DNA of 64,000 nt from Leptospira langatensis (lineage in GTDB: Bacteria > Spirochaetota > Leptospiria > Leptospirales > Leptospiraceae): the NCBI RefSeq assembly GCF_004770615.1, contig NZ_RQER01000004.1, positions 248,001-312,000 on the forward strand, written 5' to 3'. Positions within the stretch are counted from its first letter, which is position 1, and the number at the start of each line of letters is the position of its first letter. The translations under genes and the position numbers were made by a program. The notes beneath the pieces are model-generated. The model was given only the letters and a program-made list of their open reading frames with translations, was not told the DNA's origin and did not search any database. This document shows, piece by piece, positions 27,780-37,130 of this stretch.

Positions 27780-28679
27780 ATGTTTTCTCAAAAACCTAAG
27801 TTTTCCGTTTTTTCGTTCCGCCTAGCGAATGTCCTTTTGATACTTCTTCTCTCCGTATCCATGATCGGCTTATTGGCAGAACCTAAGAAAGGAGTCCATG
27901 AAGACGTATTCGAGTATAAGGTAAAAAAGAACGATACACTCTCAAAGATCGCCAAAGAATTCCTGCAAGATCCTAGAAACTGGAAAGAATTACTAAAATA
28001 TAATGAGATCCCAAACCCTTCCTTGATACGTGAAGGCACGACTCTTTTCATTCCTGGATTCTTAAGAAAGGACACTATCTCCGCAACAGGAGAAAGAATA
28101 GAACCGAATTCGGGACCAGTGGCGATTGCCGATTTCCAAAAGGGACAGGTCCAGTATTCCAGGGATTTCGCTCCGAACGGCCTTCCCGCTTCCTGGAACA
28201 AACTCTCCAAGGACCAGATCTTGAATACGGAAGACTGGATACAAACTGGAGCGAATTCGTCTTCTAAACTTCTCTTTAATAAAAACGGTACCGTCGTAGA
28301 GTTAAGAGAGAAAACTTTGACCCGCATCCTGAAAATGAATGCGGACTCTATGAGCAACTTTAAGATGAACAAGGACGGAAGCATTCTGGAACTTAAGTCC
28401 GGTTATCTAGAAGCAAAAGTCCCTCCTAAGAAAGCGGGAGACGAGATCCGCAAATTTACAGTAGTCACTCCGACAGCAGTTGTGGGAGTTCGCGGAACGG
28501 AATTGTACGTGAACATGGTCGATCCGGACACTACTGCAGTAGGATGCTATAAGGGAGAACTAGAAGTCTCCGCAGAAGGAAAGACTGTAGCAGTCCCGGC
28601 AGGATTCGGAACGAATGTGGTCAGAGGGCAGGCTCCTTCTAAACCGGAAAAACTTCCCGAGAAGGTGGAGTTAGAGTGA
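27780..28679 (+). CDS. LysM and FecR domain protein
   Basis: The 299-residue protein has a signal peptide (ANVLLILLLSVSMIGLLA), a LysM module for peptidoglycan binding (residues about 44-92: FEYKVKKNDTLSKIAKEF and LIREGTTLFIPGFL) and a FecR-like domain with LNTEDWIQTGANSSSKLLF, VVELREKTLTRI and VVTPTAVVGVRGTELYVNM near residue 230. FecR-type periplasmic domains otherwise transmit signals from surface receptors; free-standing LysM-FecR proteins are common in spirochaetes, role unclear. Its last codon overlaps the next gene by 4 bases. Confidence 0.85.
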   Translation: MFSQKPKFSVFSFRLANVLLILLLSVSMIGLLAEPKKGVHEDVFEYKVKKNDTLSKIAKEFLQDPRNWKELLKYNEIPNPSLIREGTTLFIPGFLRKDTISATGERIEPNSGPVAIADFQKGQVQYSRDFAPNGLPASWNKLSKDQILNTEDWIQTGANSSSKLLFNKNGTVVELREKTLTRILKMNADSMSNFKMNKDGSILELKSGYLEAKVPPKKAGDEIRKFTVVTPTAVVGVRGTELYVNMVDPDTTAVGCYKGELEVSAEGKTVAVPAGFGTNVVRGQAPSKPEKLPEKVELE

Positions 28680-29917
28680 TCCAGAACCGCCAGTATATTA
28701 GAAAATTATTATTTTTAATTCCATTCCTATTTTCCTTCCTGCTTGCAGAAGGGATCTATTCTCAGCAACAAAGGATCAGCCTTCGTTGGAAGGCAAGTGC
28801 CGGAGCAGTGGAATACATTGTGGAGCTCTGTGAAGACAAAGAATTCACGAGCGTTCACCATTCTTATAAAACCAAAAATACCCGGTACGAATTCCATTCT
28901 CAGGATTCTAAATACTTTGTTCGAGTCGTCGGACTCAATGCGGAAGGTGTCAGAGGAGTCTCTTCTCCTGTAATTTCCTTGGAAGCAAAGTTTGCGGCGG
29001 CTCCAAAGGTTAAAGTAGAAAGACCTTCTAGTGTGGTCGCTGCTTCCGAAGAATTGCGGATCTCTTTGGGAGATCCGAACATGCCTGCAGTCTCAAATTC
29101 GAATACTTCTTCCGCAGGAACTCCTACAAAGCAGATCCCGGTAACCACTTACTATAGGGTCAACGGTGGAGACTGGCAAAAATATGACGGATCCATTTCT
29201 CTTATCAACGAAGGCTGGAACGAAGTTGAATTCTATTCCGAAGATATTTTGGGAAACAAGGAAACCCCTAAAAAGACAAGGTATCTGAAGGATACTACTC
29301 CGCCTTTAGTTCGTTTGGTGGGCCAGAAGAAGGGACCTTCCGGTCTGTACGAGATCAAATCCGGTGCGGAACTTACTCTGCAGATCACGGAGGAAGGCTC
29401 GGGTATGGAGGAGATCTCCGTTTCCCTATATTCCAGAGACGGAAGCGGCGCAGAAGAAAATGTTTCTCGCTCCGGAGAGGAAGCAAAGAAGCCGATCACC
29501 ATTTCTTCCGCAGGAATAGACGGACTTTCCATTCTACGCTGGGAAGCGAACGATAAAGCAGGGAATTCTATTCAATCGGAACTTCCCTTGCTTTTAGATG
29601 CAAGAGCTCCTACCTGCGTTTTTGCTCCTACCGAGGGAAAGCTAAGAGAAGACGGCATCTACTATCTGAAAGAGAATGGGCTTATCTCCGTTCGATGCGA
29701 GGATCCAGCCACCGGTTCCGGATTGTCTAAATTGGAATATAAGATAGGAAACGGGCCTCTCACCGCTTATCAAACTCCGATCGGTTTCCCTGTCGGCGCT
29801 CATACGGTAACCGTATATGCTTCCGATCTGGTCGGGAATCGATCCGAGTTTAAGATCAAAGTAAACGCACTTCGTCCTGACTGGCAAAAGGCCGGAACGG
29901 AACTCCAAGAGAAGTAA
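28676..29917 (+). CDS. OmpL47/Ig-like repeat surface protein
   Basis: The 413-residue protein has a signal peptide (LLFLIPFLFSFLLAEGIYS) and then a fibronectin-III-like module (RISLRWKASAGAVEYIVELCEDKEF) and repeats of the OmpL47 type: YYRVNGGDWQKYDGSISLI, DDT-like DTTPPLVRLVG and LEYKIGNGPLTAYQTPI with VYASDLVGNRSEF at the end. The pattern of x-Y-x-I-x-x-G-x-x-x-x-Y followed by A-x-D-x-x-G-N recurs. It is likely periplasmic or surface exposed. Its ATG overlaps the LysM-FecR stop, so the two are a coupled pair. Confidence 0.7.
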   Translation: MIQNRQYIRKLLFLIPFLFSFLLAEGIYSQQQRISLRWKASAGAVEYIVELCEDKEFTSVHHSYKTKNTRYEFHSQDSKYFVRVVGLNAEGVRGVSSPVISLEAKFAAAPKVKVERPSSVVAASEELRISLGDPNMPAVSNSNTSSAGTPTKQIPVTTYYRVNGGDWQKYDGSISLINEGWNEVEFYSEDILGNKETPKKTRYLKDTTPPLVRLVGQKKGPSGLYEIKSGAELTLQITEEGSGMEEISVSLYSRDGSGAEENVSRSGEEAKKPITISSAGIDGLSILRWEANDKAGNSIQSELPLLLDARAPTCVFAPTEGKLREDGIYYLKENGLISVRCEDPATGSGLSKLEYKIGNGPLTAYQTPIGFPVGAHTVTVYASDLVGNRSEFKIKVNALRPDWQKAGTELQEK

Positions 29918-30018
29918 TCTTATTACTTCTGATATGCCGTTTATATAATTACACAGAAAGATACCTTGCTGCGTCTTCTTGTAAAATTAAGAAGGCCGAC
30001 CTGCATTAAGAAAAGAGG

Positions 30019-30051
30019 ATCAGGATCCGCCCGTTAGAGACGGATCCTGAT
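30019..30051 (-). terminator. Strong terminator hairpin after the OmpL47-like gene
   Basis: ATCAGGATCCG and CGGATCCTGAT form a perfect 11-base stem with an 11-base loop, 8 bases beyond the stop of the minus-strand gene ending at 30059. On the minus strand it is followed by CCTCTTTTCTTAAT, a T-rich tail; it may also stop plus-strand transcripts. Confidence 0.72.
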
Positions 30052-30058
30052 GGGAATA

Positions 30059-31117
30059 TTAGTTTTCTGAATTAGTTGGAGTTGAAGACGGGGCGGAAGA
30101 AGCAGGCTTAGCTGCTGGGGTAGCAGGAGCCGGTTTGTTGTCCACTTTCTGGATCTTAGTTTCAGGAGGAGTAGTATCCACGATGAATGCGATCCTTTTC
30201 ACATCGCTTTCATTTCCTACCGAATCAACAGACTTAGCTTCTATCGTATGATTTCCTTGTGCTTCTACCGAAACCGGTTCTGTATAAGGCTTCCACTCAG
30301 ATGCGTCAACCTTAAAAAAGATTTGTTTAATCCCGGACAGGGTATCGGAAGCCTTAATCGTGAAAGAGTTCCCGTTCTTTACATAAATCTTATCTTTTAC
30401 GGTGACTAGGGCGGAACCAAAAAGCTCGACCAAAGGTTTTTCTTGGTCCACAGTCACTGCCAATACGGAATCCGTAGAGACGTTCCCGGATTTGTCCAAT
30501 GCGGAAAACTTAATGGTGTTCACGCCGGCTTTCTCCAGCTGGATCGGCTTTCCGTCATAAACTCTTGGCTCGGAACCATTTAAAGAAATCTTAATATCTT
30601 GTACTCCGGCCAAATTATCCTGAGCAGTGATGACATAAGTCACAGTCTTAGTTGCATAGTTCGTGTTCTCATGCACGATCAACGCAGAACTTGGAGTGAT
30701 CTTGGTAGAAGGAGGAGTATTGTCCACGAGCACGTTCAGATGCTTCTCCGGTTCCTTATTCCCCGCCTTATCGACAGCACGATAGGTGATCTTAGTAAGA
30801 CCTTCTTTTACGAGAGTAATTGCGGATACATATTTAGTATAATCTCCGGAGCCGATCTTGTATTCGATATAATCCACCGAAGAACCTTCGTCCTTAGAAT
30901 TAAAATCGAAAGAAGACTGGGAGTTAATGTACATGTCCGGTTTTTCGGAAGAAGACTCTCTTTCTGCGCGATCCGCAGAAGACGCAGGCTGAGTTCTGGA
31001 AGTCTCTGCCTTGGGAGCTGAGCTCTTAGGCTGATTGGAACCGGTAGGAGTTTGAGCAAAGACTGCACTGGAAACTAGCAAGAATGCTAGGGATACCCAT
31101 AAGGGATTTCGATTCAT
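30059..31117 (-). CDS. OmpL47-type beta-barrel domain repeat protein
   Basis: The start ATG at 31117 follows GGAGAAGATA and gives a signal peptide (PLWVSLAFLLVSSAVFA). After a Ser/Pro/Ala-rich linker (residues 20-60), three repeats of about 90 residues follow, each with a YIEYKIGSGDYTKYVS-like opening and an AVDKAGN-type ending (TYRAVDKAGNKEPE, KFSALDKSGNVSTD, AKSVDSVGNESD), separated by VDNTPP, VDQEKP and VDTTPP. The C-terminal tail is Pro/Ala/Ser rich. OmpL47-like repeats occur in Leptospira envelope proteins, one of which was described as a matrix-binding surface protein; surface exposure here is inferred. Confidence 0.82.
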   Translation of the reverse strand: MNRNPLWVSLAFLLVSSAVFAQTPTGSNQPKSSAPKAETSRTQPASSADRAERESSSEKPDMYINSQSSFDFNSKDEGSSVDYIEYKIGSGDYTKYVSAITLVKEGLTKITYRAVDKAGNKEPEKHLNVLVDNTPPSTKITPSSALIVHENTNYATKTVTYVITAQDNLAGVQDIKISLNGSEPRVYDGKPIQLEKAGVNTIKFSALDKSGNVSTDSVLAVTVDQEKPLVELFGSALVTVKDKIYVKNGNSFTIKASDTLSGIKQIFFKVDASEWKPYTEPVSVEAQGNHTIEAKSVDSVGNESDVKRIAFIVDTTPPETKIQKVDNKPAPATPAAKPASSAPSSTPTNSEN

Positions 31118-31181
31118 TATCTTCTCCAATAGAAGCTTAGTGTTATCAGTGTTTGACGAAGAAAAACCTAGGATTCCGGGC

Positions 31182-31670
31182 TTAATTTTTGTGATTTTGC
31201 CTCGAAAAAGACCCTAATTTCCAGATCCGATACGCCGGGAAGAACGTGCAAATCACCGGCAAAAGCATCAGAACGGCATAGGTCCTAGAGAAAAAATTCG
31301 CGGGGATGGCAAGGATCGGAGCATGTGCCGACGAGTAGAGAGTCAGGTCCGAGTGAACCACAGCGCAAAGATGTAAATTTTGGATTGTGGAATATACGAA
31401 ATAGATCGGGACATACGCCACATAATAATAGACGGAGATCAAAAACGGCAAGAAAGCGAAGACTAAGGACACGAGTCCGGTCGAAGGCAAACCGTAAGAA
31501 GTCAGAAAAAACGAAAAGATCGCACTCGCAAACGCCACCTGAGTAAACAGTACGAAAATAGAATCATCTTCTTGCAGGCAAGTCCCTGCATCCGCTAATT
31601 GGATGCAAAAAGGAACCAACAAGAAAGAGAAAACTCCCAACCAAAATAAGATCTTCCTTAATACATTCAT
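31182..31670 (-). CDS. Four-helix membrane protein, unknown function
   Basis: The 162-residue protein is hydrophobic with segments at about residues 8-27, 43-62, 68-92 and 123-146, so it should be an integral membrane protein. No family motif is visible. It is alone between the OmpL47-like gene and a DUF488 gene, on the same strand; spacing of about 50 bases on each side does not clearly show an operon. Confidence 0.6.
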   Translation of the reverse strand: MNVLRKILFWLGVFSFLLVPFCIQLADAGTCLQEDDSIFVLFTQVAFASAIFSFFLTSYGLPSTGLVSLVFAFLPFLISVYYYVAYVPIYFVYSTIQNLHLCAVVHSDLTLYSSAHAPILAIPANFFSRTYAVLMLLPVICTFFPAYRIWKLGSFSRQNHKN

Positions 31671-31720
31671 GTTCTGTATTTTTCATTCCACAAGAAAAGA
31701 AAGAAGGAGTCAAACGCAAA

Positions 31721-32065
31721 CTAAGCGGACAGGAATTCCCGGAGAGCGACCGCATTATTATATTCCGTATTTTTAGCAGAATATAAAAACGTAATCACCG
31801 ATTGGTCCAAGGAAGCCTTTAGCTTTTCTACTCCTTCCGGATTCGATCTCAATTCCTTAAAATACCTGGCTTTGAATTCTGCCCAATGTTCCGGATCGTG
31901 ACCGTACCATTTTCTGAGTTCGTTGCTCGGAGAGATTTCCTTTAACCAAAGGTCGATCTTTCCAGCCTCCTTACTGATCCCCCTCGGCCAGAGTCGATCG
32001 ACTAGGATCCTCTTTCCGTCTTTGGGACTCGGAGCCTCATATACTCTTTTGATCTGGATCTTCAA
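31721..32065 (-). CDS. DUF488 family protein
   Basis: The 114-residue protein shows the DUF488 hallmarks: IKRVYEAPSPKDGKRILVDRLWPRGISKE at the N-terminus, LWLKEISPSNELRKWYGHDPEHWAEFKARY in the middle and VTFLYSAKNTEYNNAVALREFL at the end. The family is cytoplasmic and of unknown function. It starts 9 bases after the stop of the nitroreductase-like gene and is probably co-transcribed with it. Confidence 0.88.
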   Translation of the reverse strand: MKIQIKRVYEAPSPKDGKRILVDRLWPRGISKEAGKIDLWLKEISPSNELRKWYGHDPEHWAEFKARYFKELRSNPEGVEKLKASLDQSVITFLYSAKNTEYNNAVALREFLSA

Positions 32066-32074
32066 TGCAAATCC

Positions 32075-33250
32075 TTAGCGCAGAATAAAGTCTTCTACGT
32101 CTCTTCTTGGACTAAAGAAACGATAGTCGCTTCTTCCCAAACGAACAAGCATCTGGATCTTTTCTCCGGGCTTCAAAGAAGATTCAAATTTAGTCCTTAA
32201 CTCGTTCATCTCCGGAAATTCTTGCAAGATCTGGCTCAACGGGTGCATCGCAAATCCATTCTTAGTTACGGAGAGATGCAATCGAGCATAGTCCCTTCCC
32301 GCCTGTACCCAATCCAAAGGTTCGTTCTTAGCAGTCTTGATAAACGCAAATCCTTTCGAACTTTCTACTTGAGAAGCGAATATGTCCATCCCTGATTTCT
32401 TATTTGCATCCGAATGCCAGGTTTCCTTTCCGGGGGTTAGAAAGAAGTTCCTGGCAACTAAATTCCTGAGACCGGATACCCCAAAACCTCTCATGGAGAT
32501 CCCATCCTTAAACTTTTCCATCTCCGAATCGTTGTATCTGAACCAGATACGGGATTCCTCGTATTTAGGATAGGTGTAGGTCTCCACTTCCATCGCTGAG
32601 ATCACTTGCTTTCTTAAAACTTCCGATTGGGACTTGGGAATAAAACCAAGTTCCGAGTATCGAATATTTGCATCCTTACGTATGGCGGAGAAGTCCTGCT
32701 CGGTCAGATCCTCTCCCTCGTAAATCGATCTCTTAGTGGCTCTTTCCGAAATAAATCCGGAGATCGGTTCCGTCACGATCGCATCCTGTTTTCTTAATAT
32801 GATCTTTGCGATCGGTTTCTTTCCGATATCCTTAGTCGTATATTTTCCTTCCGGAAAAAGGGATATCTCCGCCTTATAACCTAAGCGAGTCGCTCCTAGG
32901 CTCAGCACTTCTAAAAAAGTACCCTGGCCGATATGCACTTGCCGAAAAGGAGGATCTGTTTCCTTCAGTAAACGGGTCTCGTCTACATACAAAAGAGCGG
33001 ACTCGTCGTTTAGTATCTTGAATTTCCAAGGTTGGATATTATGCGGATTGGGAGCAGAGATCCCGATGCGGATCGCTTTTAAGATCGGACTTGCCGGTCC
33101 GGAAAGAAGAATTGGATCGAGAGGATCGGGTCTCTCATAGTCCTTTCTAGTTTCGGCACCAGAGCAGTACTGTAAAAACTGCGGAACGGTTAGAACAAGG
33201 CCGGAGGCGATACTTACTTTTAGGAATTTCTTCCGAGTCATGAAATTCAT
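32075..33250 (-). CDS. Nitroreductase/Acg-like protein with signal peptide
   Basis: The protein (about 391 residues from ATG 33250) has an N-terminal signal with RKKFLKVSIASGLVLTVPQFLQYC, a possible lipobox, so it may be exported. The body has the nitroreductase-type IRIGISAPNPHNIQPWKF near residue 60 and later a SERATKRSIYEG motif and LHLSVTKNGFAMHPLSQIL near residue 355, typical of the Acg/FMN-binding nitroreductase family. An ATG at 33241 and a TTG at 33286 are alternative starts; none has a clear ribosome site. Role unknown. It precedes the DUF488 gene by 9 bases. Confidence 0.75.
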   Translation of the reverse strand: MNFMTRKKFLKVSIASGLVLTVPQFLQYCSGAETRKDYERPDPLDPILLSGPASPILKAIRIGISAPNPHNIQPWKFKILNDESALLYVDETRLLKETDPPFRQVHIGQGTFLEVLSLGATRLGYKAEISLFPEGKYTTKDIGKKPIAKIILRKQDAIVTEPISGFISERATKRSIYEGEDLTEQDFSAIRKDANIRYSELGFIPKSQSEVLRKQVISAMEVETYTYPKYEESRIWFRYNDSEMEKFKDGISMRGFGVSGLRNLVARNFFLTPGKETWHSDANKKSGMDIFASQVESSKGFAFIKTAKNEPLDWVQAGRDYARLHLSVTKNGFAMHPLSQILQEFPEMNELRTKFESSLKPGEKIQMLVRLGRSDYRFFSPRRDVEDFILR

Positions 33251-33311
33251 GAGCGAGAAAACTAAGAGGCTCTCCAGCCCAGTCAATCCAATTCGAAGGA
33301 AATATCTTGCT

Positions 33312-33773
33312 CTATTCCCAATAATTTATCATCAACTCACTCGACCAATCCGGTTGGACCACAGAAGACATAGGAAGGAATTCTCGCATCACAGGCTTGA
33401 TATCCACCACGGGAGTTCCATCGATCGCATCCAGATATTTTACGAGAAGGTTTCTTCCATCTCTTCTCAACAGTTCTACGATGGTAACACCTAAATGGTT
33501 TGGACGGTCCTTCTTTCGTTGGGCAAAGATCCCGACCCTCGGCCATTTCTTATTTTCTCTCGGATGTTCGCTGCCTAGGACAACAGGCTTGTCTATCGCC
33601 TTATGAAAAATATATACAATCTCTAAATGGGAGAATGATTCGATCCCATCCAAACTCTCGGTTGGGATATCCTCCTCCAATCGGATCTCGGAGACTATCT
33701 CGGCCCAATAATCGTCTTCTGTTTCCTTGCGTGAGTTTGCAACAGTCGCAATCGGTCGAATCGTAAAATCCAT
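33312..33773 (-). CDS. TrmO-like tRNA (t6A37) methyltransferase / UPF0066 protein
   Basis: The ATG at 33773 follows AGAGG and gives a 153-residue protein beginning MDFTIRPIATVANS. The family marks are ISEIxxE-like IRLEEDIPTESLDGIESFSHLEIVYIFH, the SEHPRENKKWPRVGIFAQRKKDRPNHLGVTIVELL core with RPNxLG, and the LDAIDGTPVVDIKP motif near residue 120. These residues bind S-adenosylmethionine and tRNA in TrmO, which methylates t6A37 in tRNA-Thr. The C-terminal domain of long TrmO is absent. Confidence 0.85.
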   Translation of the reverse strand: MDFTIRPIATVANSRKETEDDYWAEIVSEIRLEEDIPTESLDGIESFSHLEIVYIFHKAIDKPVVLGSEHPRENKKWPRVGIFAQRKKDRPNHLGVTIVELLRRDGRNLLVKYLDAIDGTPVVDIKPVMREFLPMSSVVQPDWSSELMINYWE

Positions 33774-33829
33774 ATAGCCTCTGTTTTCTTCTATTGAGGC
33801 ATTGAGACGAAGAATTCGGCAAGAAATTA

Positions 33830-33872
33830 ACAAACGCCGTTATCCTCCATTTCGGATAACAACGCTTGTTTT
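33830..33872 (-). terminator. Hairpin downstream of the Ser/Thr-rich lipoprotein gene
   Basis: GTTATCC at 33839-33845 and GGATAAC at 33854-33860 form the core stem, with partly matching arms (CAAACG and CGCTTG) outside it. On the minus strand, TTTGTTAATTTCTT follows, a T-rich tail, about 16 bases beyond the gene ending at 33888. Confidence 0.5.
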
Positions 33873-33887
33873 AGGACCAGAAAGGAG

Positions 33888-34598
33888 TTATCTGCTCTCG
33901 TCGCCTGGTTTTGCGACTAGGAAGTTTTTGATGTACCCGATATTCTCCTCATCGAATTGGAAGGTAAGAGGCTTGGAACCGCTGTATACTCGAATAGTAA
34001 ATTGGTTCGTTCCAAGAATAGCCTGTTCATCTTCTTTTTTTAAGAGAAAGGTACCGGTAAGTTCCTTATGAGTATGAGAAGCGGTCTGGGTCTTCGTTTG
34101 GGAAGAGTGAATACTATTATTTGTCTTCGTAAAATCCACAAATGCACTTTTATGACCGGTACTCGCATTGTTCGAGCTGCTGGATGAAAACCCAGGAGAT
34201 GTAGACGAGGTAGTAGTCGTAGTCGACGAGAAACTTGTCACCATTTGACTGTTTGCATTTGCTATGATCAAAGGATTCGTTTTATCGCCAATCTTAATGA
34301 AACCGGTCTTTTCTAGAGAGCTATCTTCTGTTTCCACATGAATATTAAATCTCACTATGCTAGGGATCGCCTTATTATCCGCTCCAATCTCTCTAGAAAA
34401 ATCGAAAACAGCGTAATAATGAGCCCAAGAAGCCTCCCCGAATGGCGTACTCACACCTTCGGAAGTCTGTTGCTGTAACTTCATAGAAACAATATGAGAA
34501 TTCTTGAAATCGTCTCGCACGATGTTTACTTTTCCGAAACTAGCACAGTTCACCGCAAATAACGCAAGGGCCAAAAAACTAAGGATTGTTTTTAACAA
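33888..34598 (-). CDS. Lipoprotein with Ser/Thr-rich segment, unknown function
   Basis: I place the start at a TTG (34598), because GGAG lies 7 bases before it and the product then begins MLKTILSFLALALFAVNC, a clean lipoprotein signal. The frame is open 19 codons upstream. The mature part of about 218 residues has a strand-rich first half, then a segment of more than 25 residues made almost only of Ser and Thr (around MVTSFSSTTTTTSSTSPG), then a charged end. Ser/Thr linkers are usually surface spacers. No family recognised. Confidence 0.6.
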   Translation of the reverse strand: MLKTILSFLALALFAVNCASFGKVNIVRDDFKNSHIVSMKLQQQTSEGVSTPFGEASWAHYYAVFDFSREIGADNKAIPSIVRFNIHVETEDSSLEKTGFIKIGDKTNPLIIANANSQMVTSFSSTTTTTSSTSPGFSSSSSNNASTGHKSAFVDFTKTNNSIHSSQTKTQTASHTHKELTGTFLLKKEDEQAILGTNQFTIRVYSGSKPLTFQFDEENIGYIKNFLVAKPGDESR

Positions 34599-34780
34599 TT
34601 TTCCACTCCAATATCTTTGTATTTGATAAACAATTATTCTTATCCTCCCAGTCAAGTGAAACGGACAGAAGAACTAAAAGCCGTATACAGCCTCGAACAG
34701 ACCGAGCACACTTCCTAACTTAAACGAATGCCCTCAGCTATTTCATTGACAACGAACCGGTACCAAGATCCTATTTATTT

Positions 34781-35746
34781 GTGGATCGAAATCGAATCGC
34801 CTTAGCCGTTACCTTTGTAGTAACCATCCTTTCCTTACTCGTGGGACTCATTAACCTGGCCTCCAGCGCCTCTCCTTCCAAGCTAACCAGAGTAGACGGT
34901 AGCTCCGGATTCGGAACGGATCGACTGGGAGCCACTCTCATCAAGATAGAAGGAGAGATCCACTCCGGATCTTCCAGCTATGAGTCCGCCGGAGCGCAAA
35001 CCATACTACACCAACTGAGAGCCGTCGAAGACGATTCGAATATCGTGGGAGTCCTGATAGAGATCAACTCACCGGGCGGCTCCGTAGGCGCTTCTCAAGA
35101 GATCTATAAAGAGATCATGTATCTCCGCAAAGAAAAGAATAAGAAGGTCGTAGTCTCCATGAAGGACATCGCCGCTTCCGGAGGATATTATATAGCTTCC
35201 GCAGCGGATAAGATCTACGCGTTAGGCGGAACACTCACAGGCTCCATCGGAGTGATCGCAATCGCTCCGAATATCAAAGGCCTTTTGGATCGCTACGGTG
35301 TCAAGGTCCGCACTTTCAAGGAAGGAAAATACAAGGACTCACTCTCTCTCTTCCGGGACAATACACCTGAAGAAGATACGATGATCCAGAAAATGCTCTC
35401 CGACACATACGAAGAATTCGTCGAAGACGTAGCCAAAGGAAGGAACCAGACCGTTAAGTTTGTAGAAGCCTTGGCAGAAGGAAGAGTATATTCAGGCCAA
35501 GACGCATTCCGGAACAAGCTAGTAGACGATATAGGCGGAAGAAGAGAAGCATTAGCAGAACTCTCCAAGCTCTGCAACTACGAGGGAACCCTTCCACTCT
35601 ACGAAGAAGAAGCGAATCCTTGGGATAAATTCTTTCAATTGCTGCAAGCTAAGTCCGGCAGTGTATTCGGCGGAGAAAAAGCGATCCTGCAAGAGCTGAA
35701 AAGATCTCCAGTTCTCGTTCTATATCCACAGGCAATGGCTTGGTAA
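34781..35746 (+). CDS. sppA: Signal peptide peptidase SppA
   Basis: The 321-residue protein starts with GTG and has one membrane helix ([21 protein letters not shown]). The S49 domain follows: [32 protein letters not shown] near residue 100, [25 protein letters not shown] with the lysine, and LTGSIGVI with the catalytic serine near residue 155. SppA degrades signal peptides left in the membrane. It is the short, single-domain form. It ends 4 bases before a membrane-protein gene. Confidence 0.9.
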   Translation: MDRNRIALAVTFVVTILSLLVGLINLASSASPSKLTRVDGSSGFGTDRLGATLIKIEGEIHSGSSSYESAGAQTILHQLRAVEDDSNIVGVLIEINSPGGSVGASQEIYKEIMYLRKEKNKKVVVSMKDIAASGGYYIASAADKIYALGGTLTGSIGVIAIAPNIKGLLDRYGVKVRTFKEGKYKDSLSLFRDNTPEEDTMIQKMLSDTYEEFVEDVAKGRNQTVKFVEALAEGRVYSGQDAFRNKLVDDIGGRREALAELSKLCNYEGTLPLYEEEANPWDKFFQLLQAKSGSVFGGEKAILQELKRSPVLVLYPQAMAW

Positions 35747-35750
35747 GATT

Positions 35751-36353
35751 GTGCTAAAAGAATTATTTTTTAGATTCATAGACTTACTTGATGCGGTCTT
35801 GTTCGAACCCTTTCGTGCGGAGAATGTGATCTCCTCATGGGGAACCAATCCTCTTAGATCGGTTTGGACCTTTATCCTATTCCTCTCCTCATTGAGTGCG
35901 GGAGCCGGTTATGTTTTCATTTCCCCTCCTTTTACGAACCGAAGCGTAGGACAATTGATCACTGCGGCGATCGCTCACTTGATCTTCTTCCTTCTTCTTC
36001 CGTATGCAGTCGCGTTCATCACTGACGGTTATGCGCAGAGTAGAGGAAGAAAAGGGAACGCTGCCATATTTCTGCATTTCGTGCGCTTCTCCCTTTCCTT
36101 ATTCCTCACTGCCGGGGCCTGGGGGATCCTACTCTCTCAATTCGGATTAAAGGGAAGCTTCGGGATCGTCACTTTGTATACGATCCATTACGGATTCTTT
36201 ATCACGGTAATGGTGCGTGGGACTTCCTATATCTACGATCTGAAATTCAGGGATTCCTTAGTGATCAATTTAACTACCTTTCTAATCACTTTCTTTCTTC
36301 CCTTAAGCATGTACTTTGCTATCATTTCCTCGTTTACACCGGCTTTTCAATAG
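35751..36353 (+). CDS. Integral membrane protein (Yip1-like)
   Basis: The 200-residue protein starts with GTG, 4 bases after sppA, and has about five membrane segments, at residues 37-58, 70-91, 105-127, 137-155 and 170-193. A long first cytoplasmic helix (ELFFRFIDLLDAVLFEPFRAE) precedes them. This plan resembles Yip1-domain proteins, but I am not certain. It is followed 24 bases later by surE, so sppA, this gene, surE and the TPR gene are probably one operon. Confidence 0.65.
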   Translation: MLKELFFRFIDLLDAVLFEPFRAENVISSWGTNPLRSVWTFILFLSSLSAGAGYVFISPPFTNRSVGQLITAAIAHLIFFLLLPYAVAFITDGYAQSRGRKGNAAIFLHFVRFSLSLFLTAGAWGILLSQFGLKGSFGIVTLYTIHYGFFITVMVRGTSYIYDLKFRDSLVINLTTFLITFFLPLSMYFAIISSFTPAFQ

Positions 36354-36377
36354 GAGAAATCACAAAAGAACTCTCGC

Positions 36378-37130
36378 ATGAACATCCTGATCACGAACGA
36401 CGACGGAATTTCCTCGAATGGAATTCTTGCCTTAGAAAAAGTTCTGGGAAAAGAGCATAATACATTCTTAATCGCACCTCTAAAGGAACGCTCTGCAACT
36501 TCCATGGCTCTTAGCATTCACGATTCTTTGAGAGTAGAGAAGGTGAATGAGAACCATTATATCGTAGATGGTTACCCGGTGGATTGCGTGAACATAGGGC
36601 TTCATGGAAATATCTTTCCTAAGATCGACCTGGTACTCTCCGGTATCAATCGTGGAGTGAATATGGGCCACGACGTTCACTATTCCGGCACAGTGGGTGC
36701 TGCGAGACATGGAGCCATCCACAATCGACGCTGTCTAGCTGTGAGTTCCGGGAATTGGGATAAGAGTTACGATTATATAAAAGAAGCGGAGCTCGTACGG
36801 GAAATACTCCGAGCCTGGACAGAGAACTTTCTGTCTGGCATCGTATACAATATCAATATCCCCGAAAAATTCGAGGCCTCGCTTTCTTCTGTCGAAGTAG
36901 CCAGACTTGGCAAGAGAACCTATGTGGATACCTATGAGTCCAAACCGATCATCGGAGGGATCTCCGAATTCTTCTTAGGAGGATCCGATCTAGGACATAT
37001 ACAAGAAGAAGGGACCGATTTCGATATCTTCTTCAAAGGTAAAGTACCCATTACACCTCTTAGCTTGGACCAAACCGAGAGATCGGAACTGGAAGAGTTC
37101 AAGAAAAGGATCCACGCAAGATCAAAATGA
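36378..37130 (+). CDS. surE: 5'/3'-nucleotidase SurE
   Basis: The 250-residue protein starts with [15 protein letters not shown], the metal-binding Asp pair at residues 8-9 of SurE, and continues with the serine in [25 protein letters not shown] and the asparagine loop [24 protein letters not shown] near residue 92. The enzyme removes phosphate from nucleotides and is often a stationary-phase survival protein. It overlaps the next gene by 4 bases. Confidence 0.93.
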   Translation: MNILITNDDGISSNGILALEKVLGKEHNTFLIAPLKERSATSMALSIHDSLRVEKVNENHYIVDGYPVDCVNIGLHGNIFPKIDLVLSGINRGVNMGHDVHYSGTVGAARHGAIHNRRCLAVSSGNWDKSYDYIKEAELVREILRAWTENFLSGIVYNINIPEKFEASLSSVEVARLGKRTYVDTYESKPIIGGISEFFLGGSDLGHIQEEGTDFDIFFKGKVPITPLSLDQTERSELEEFKKRIHARSK

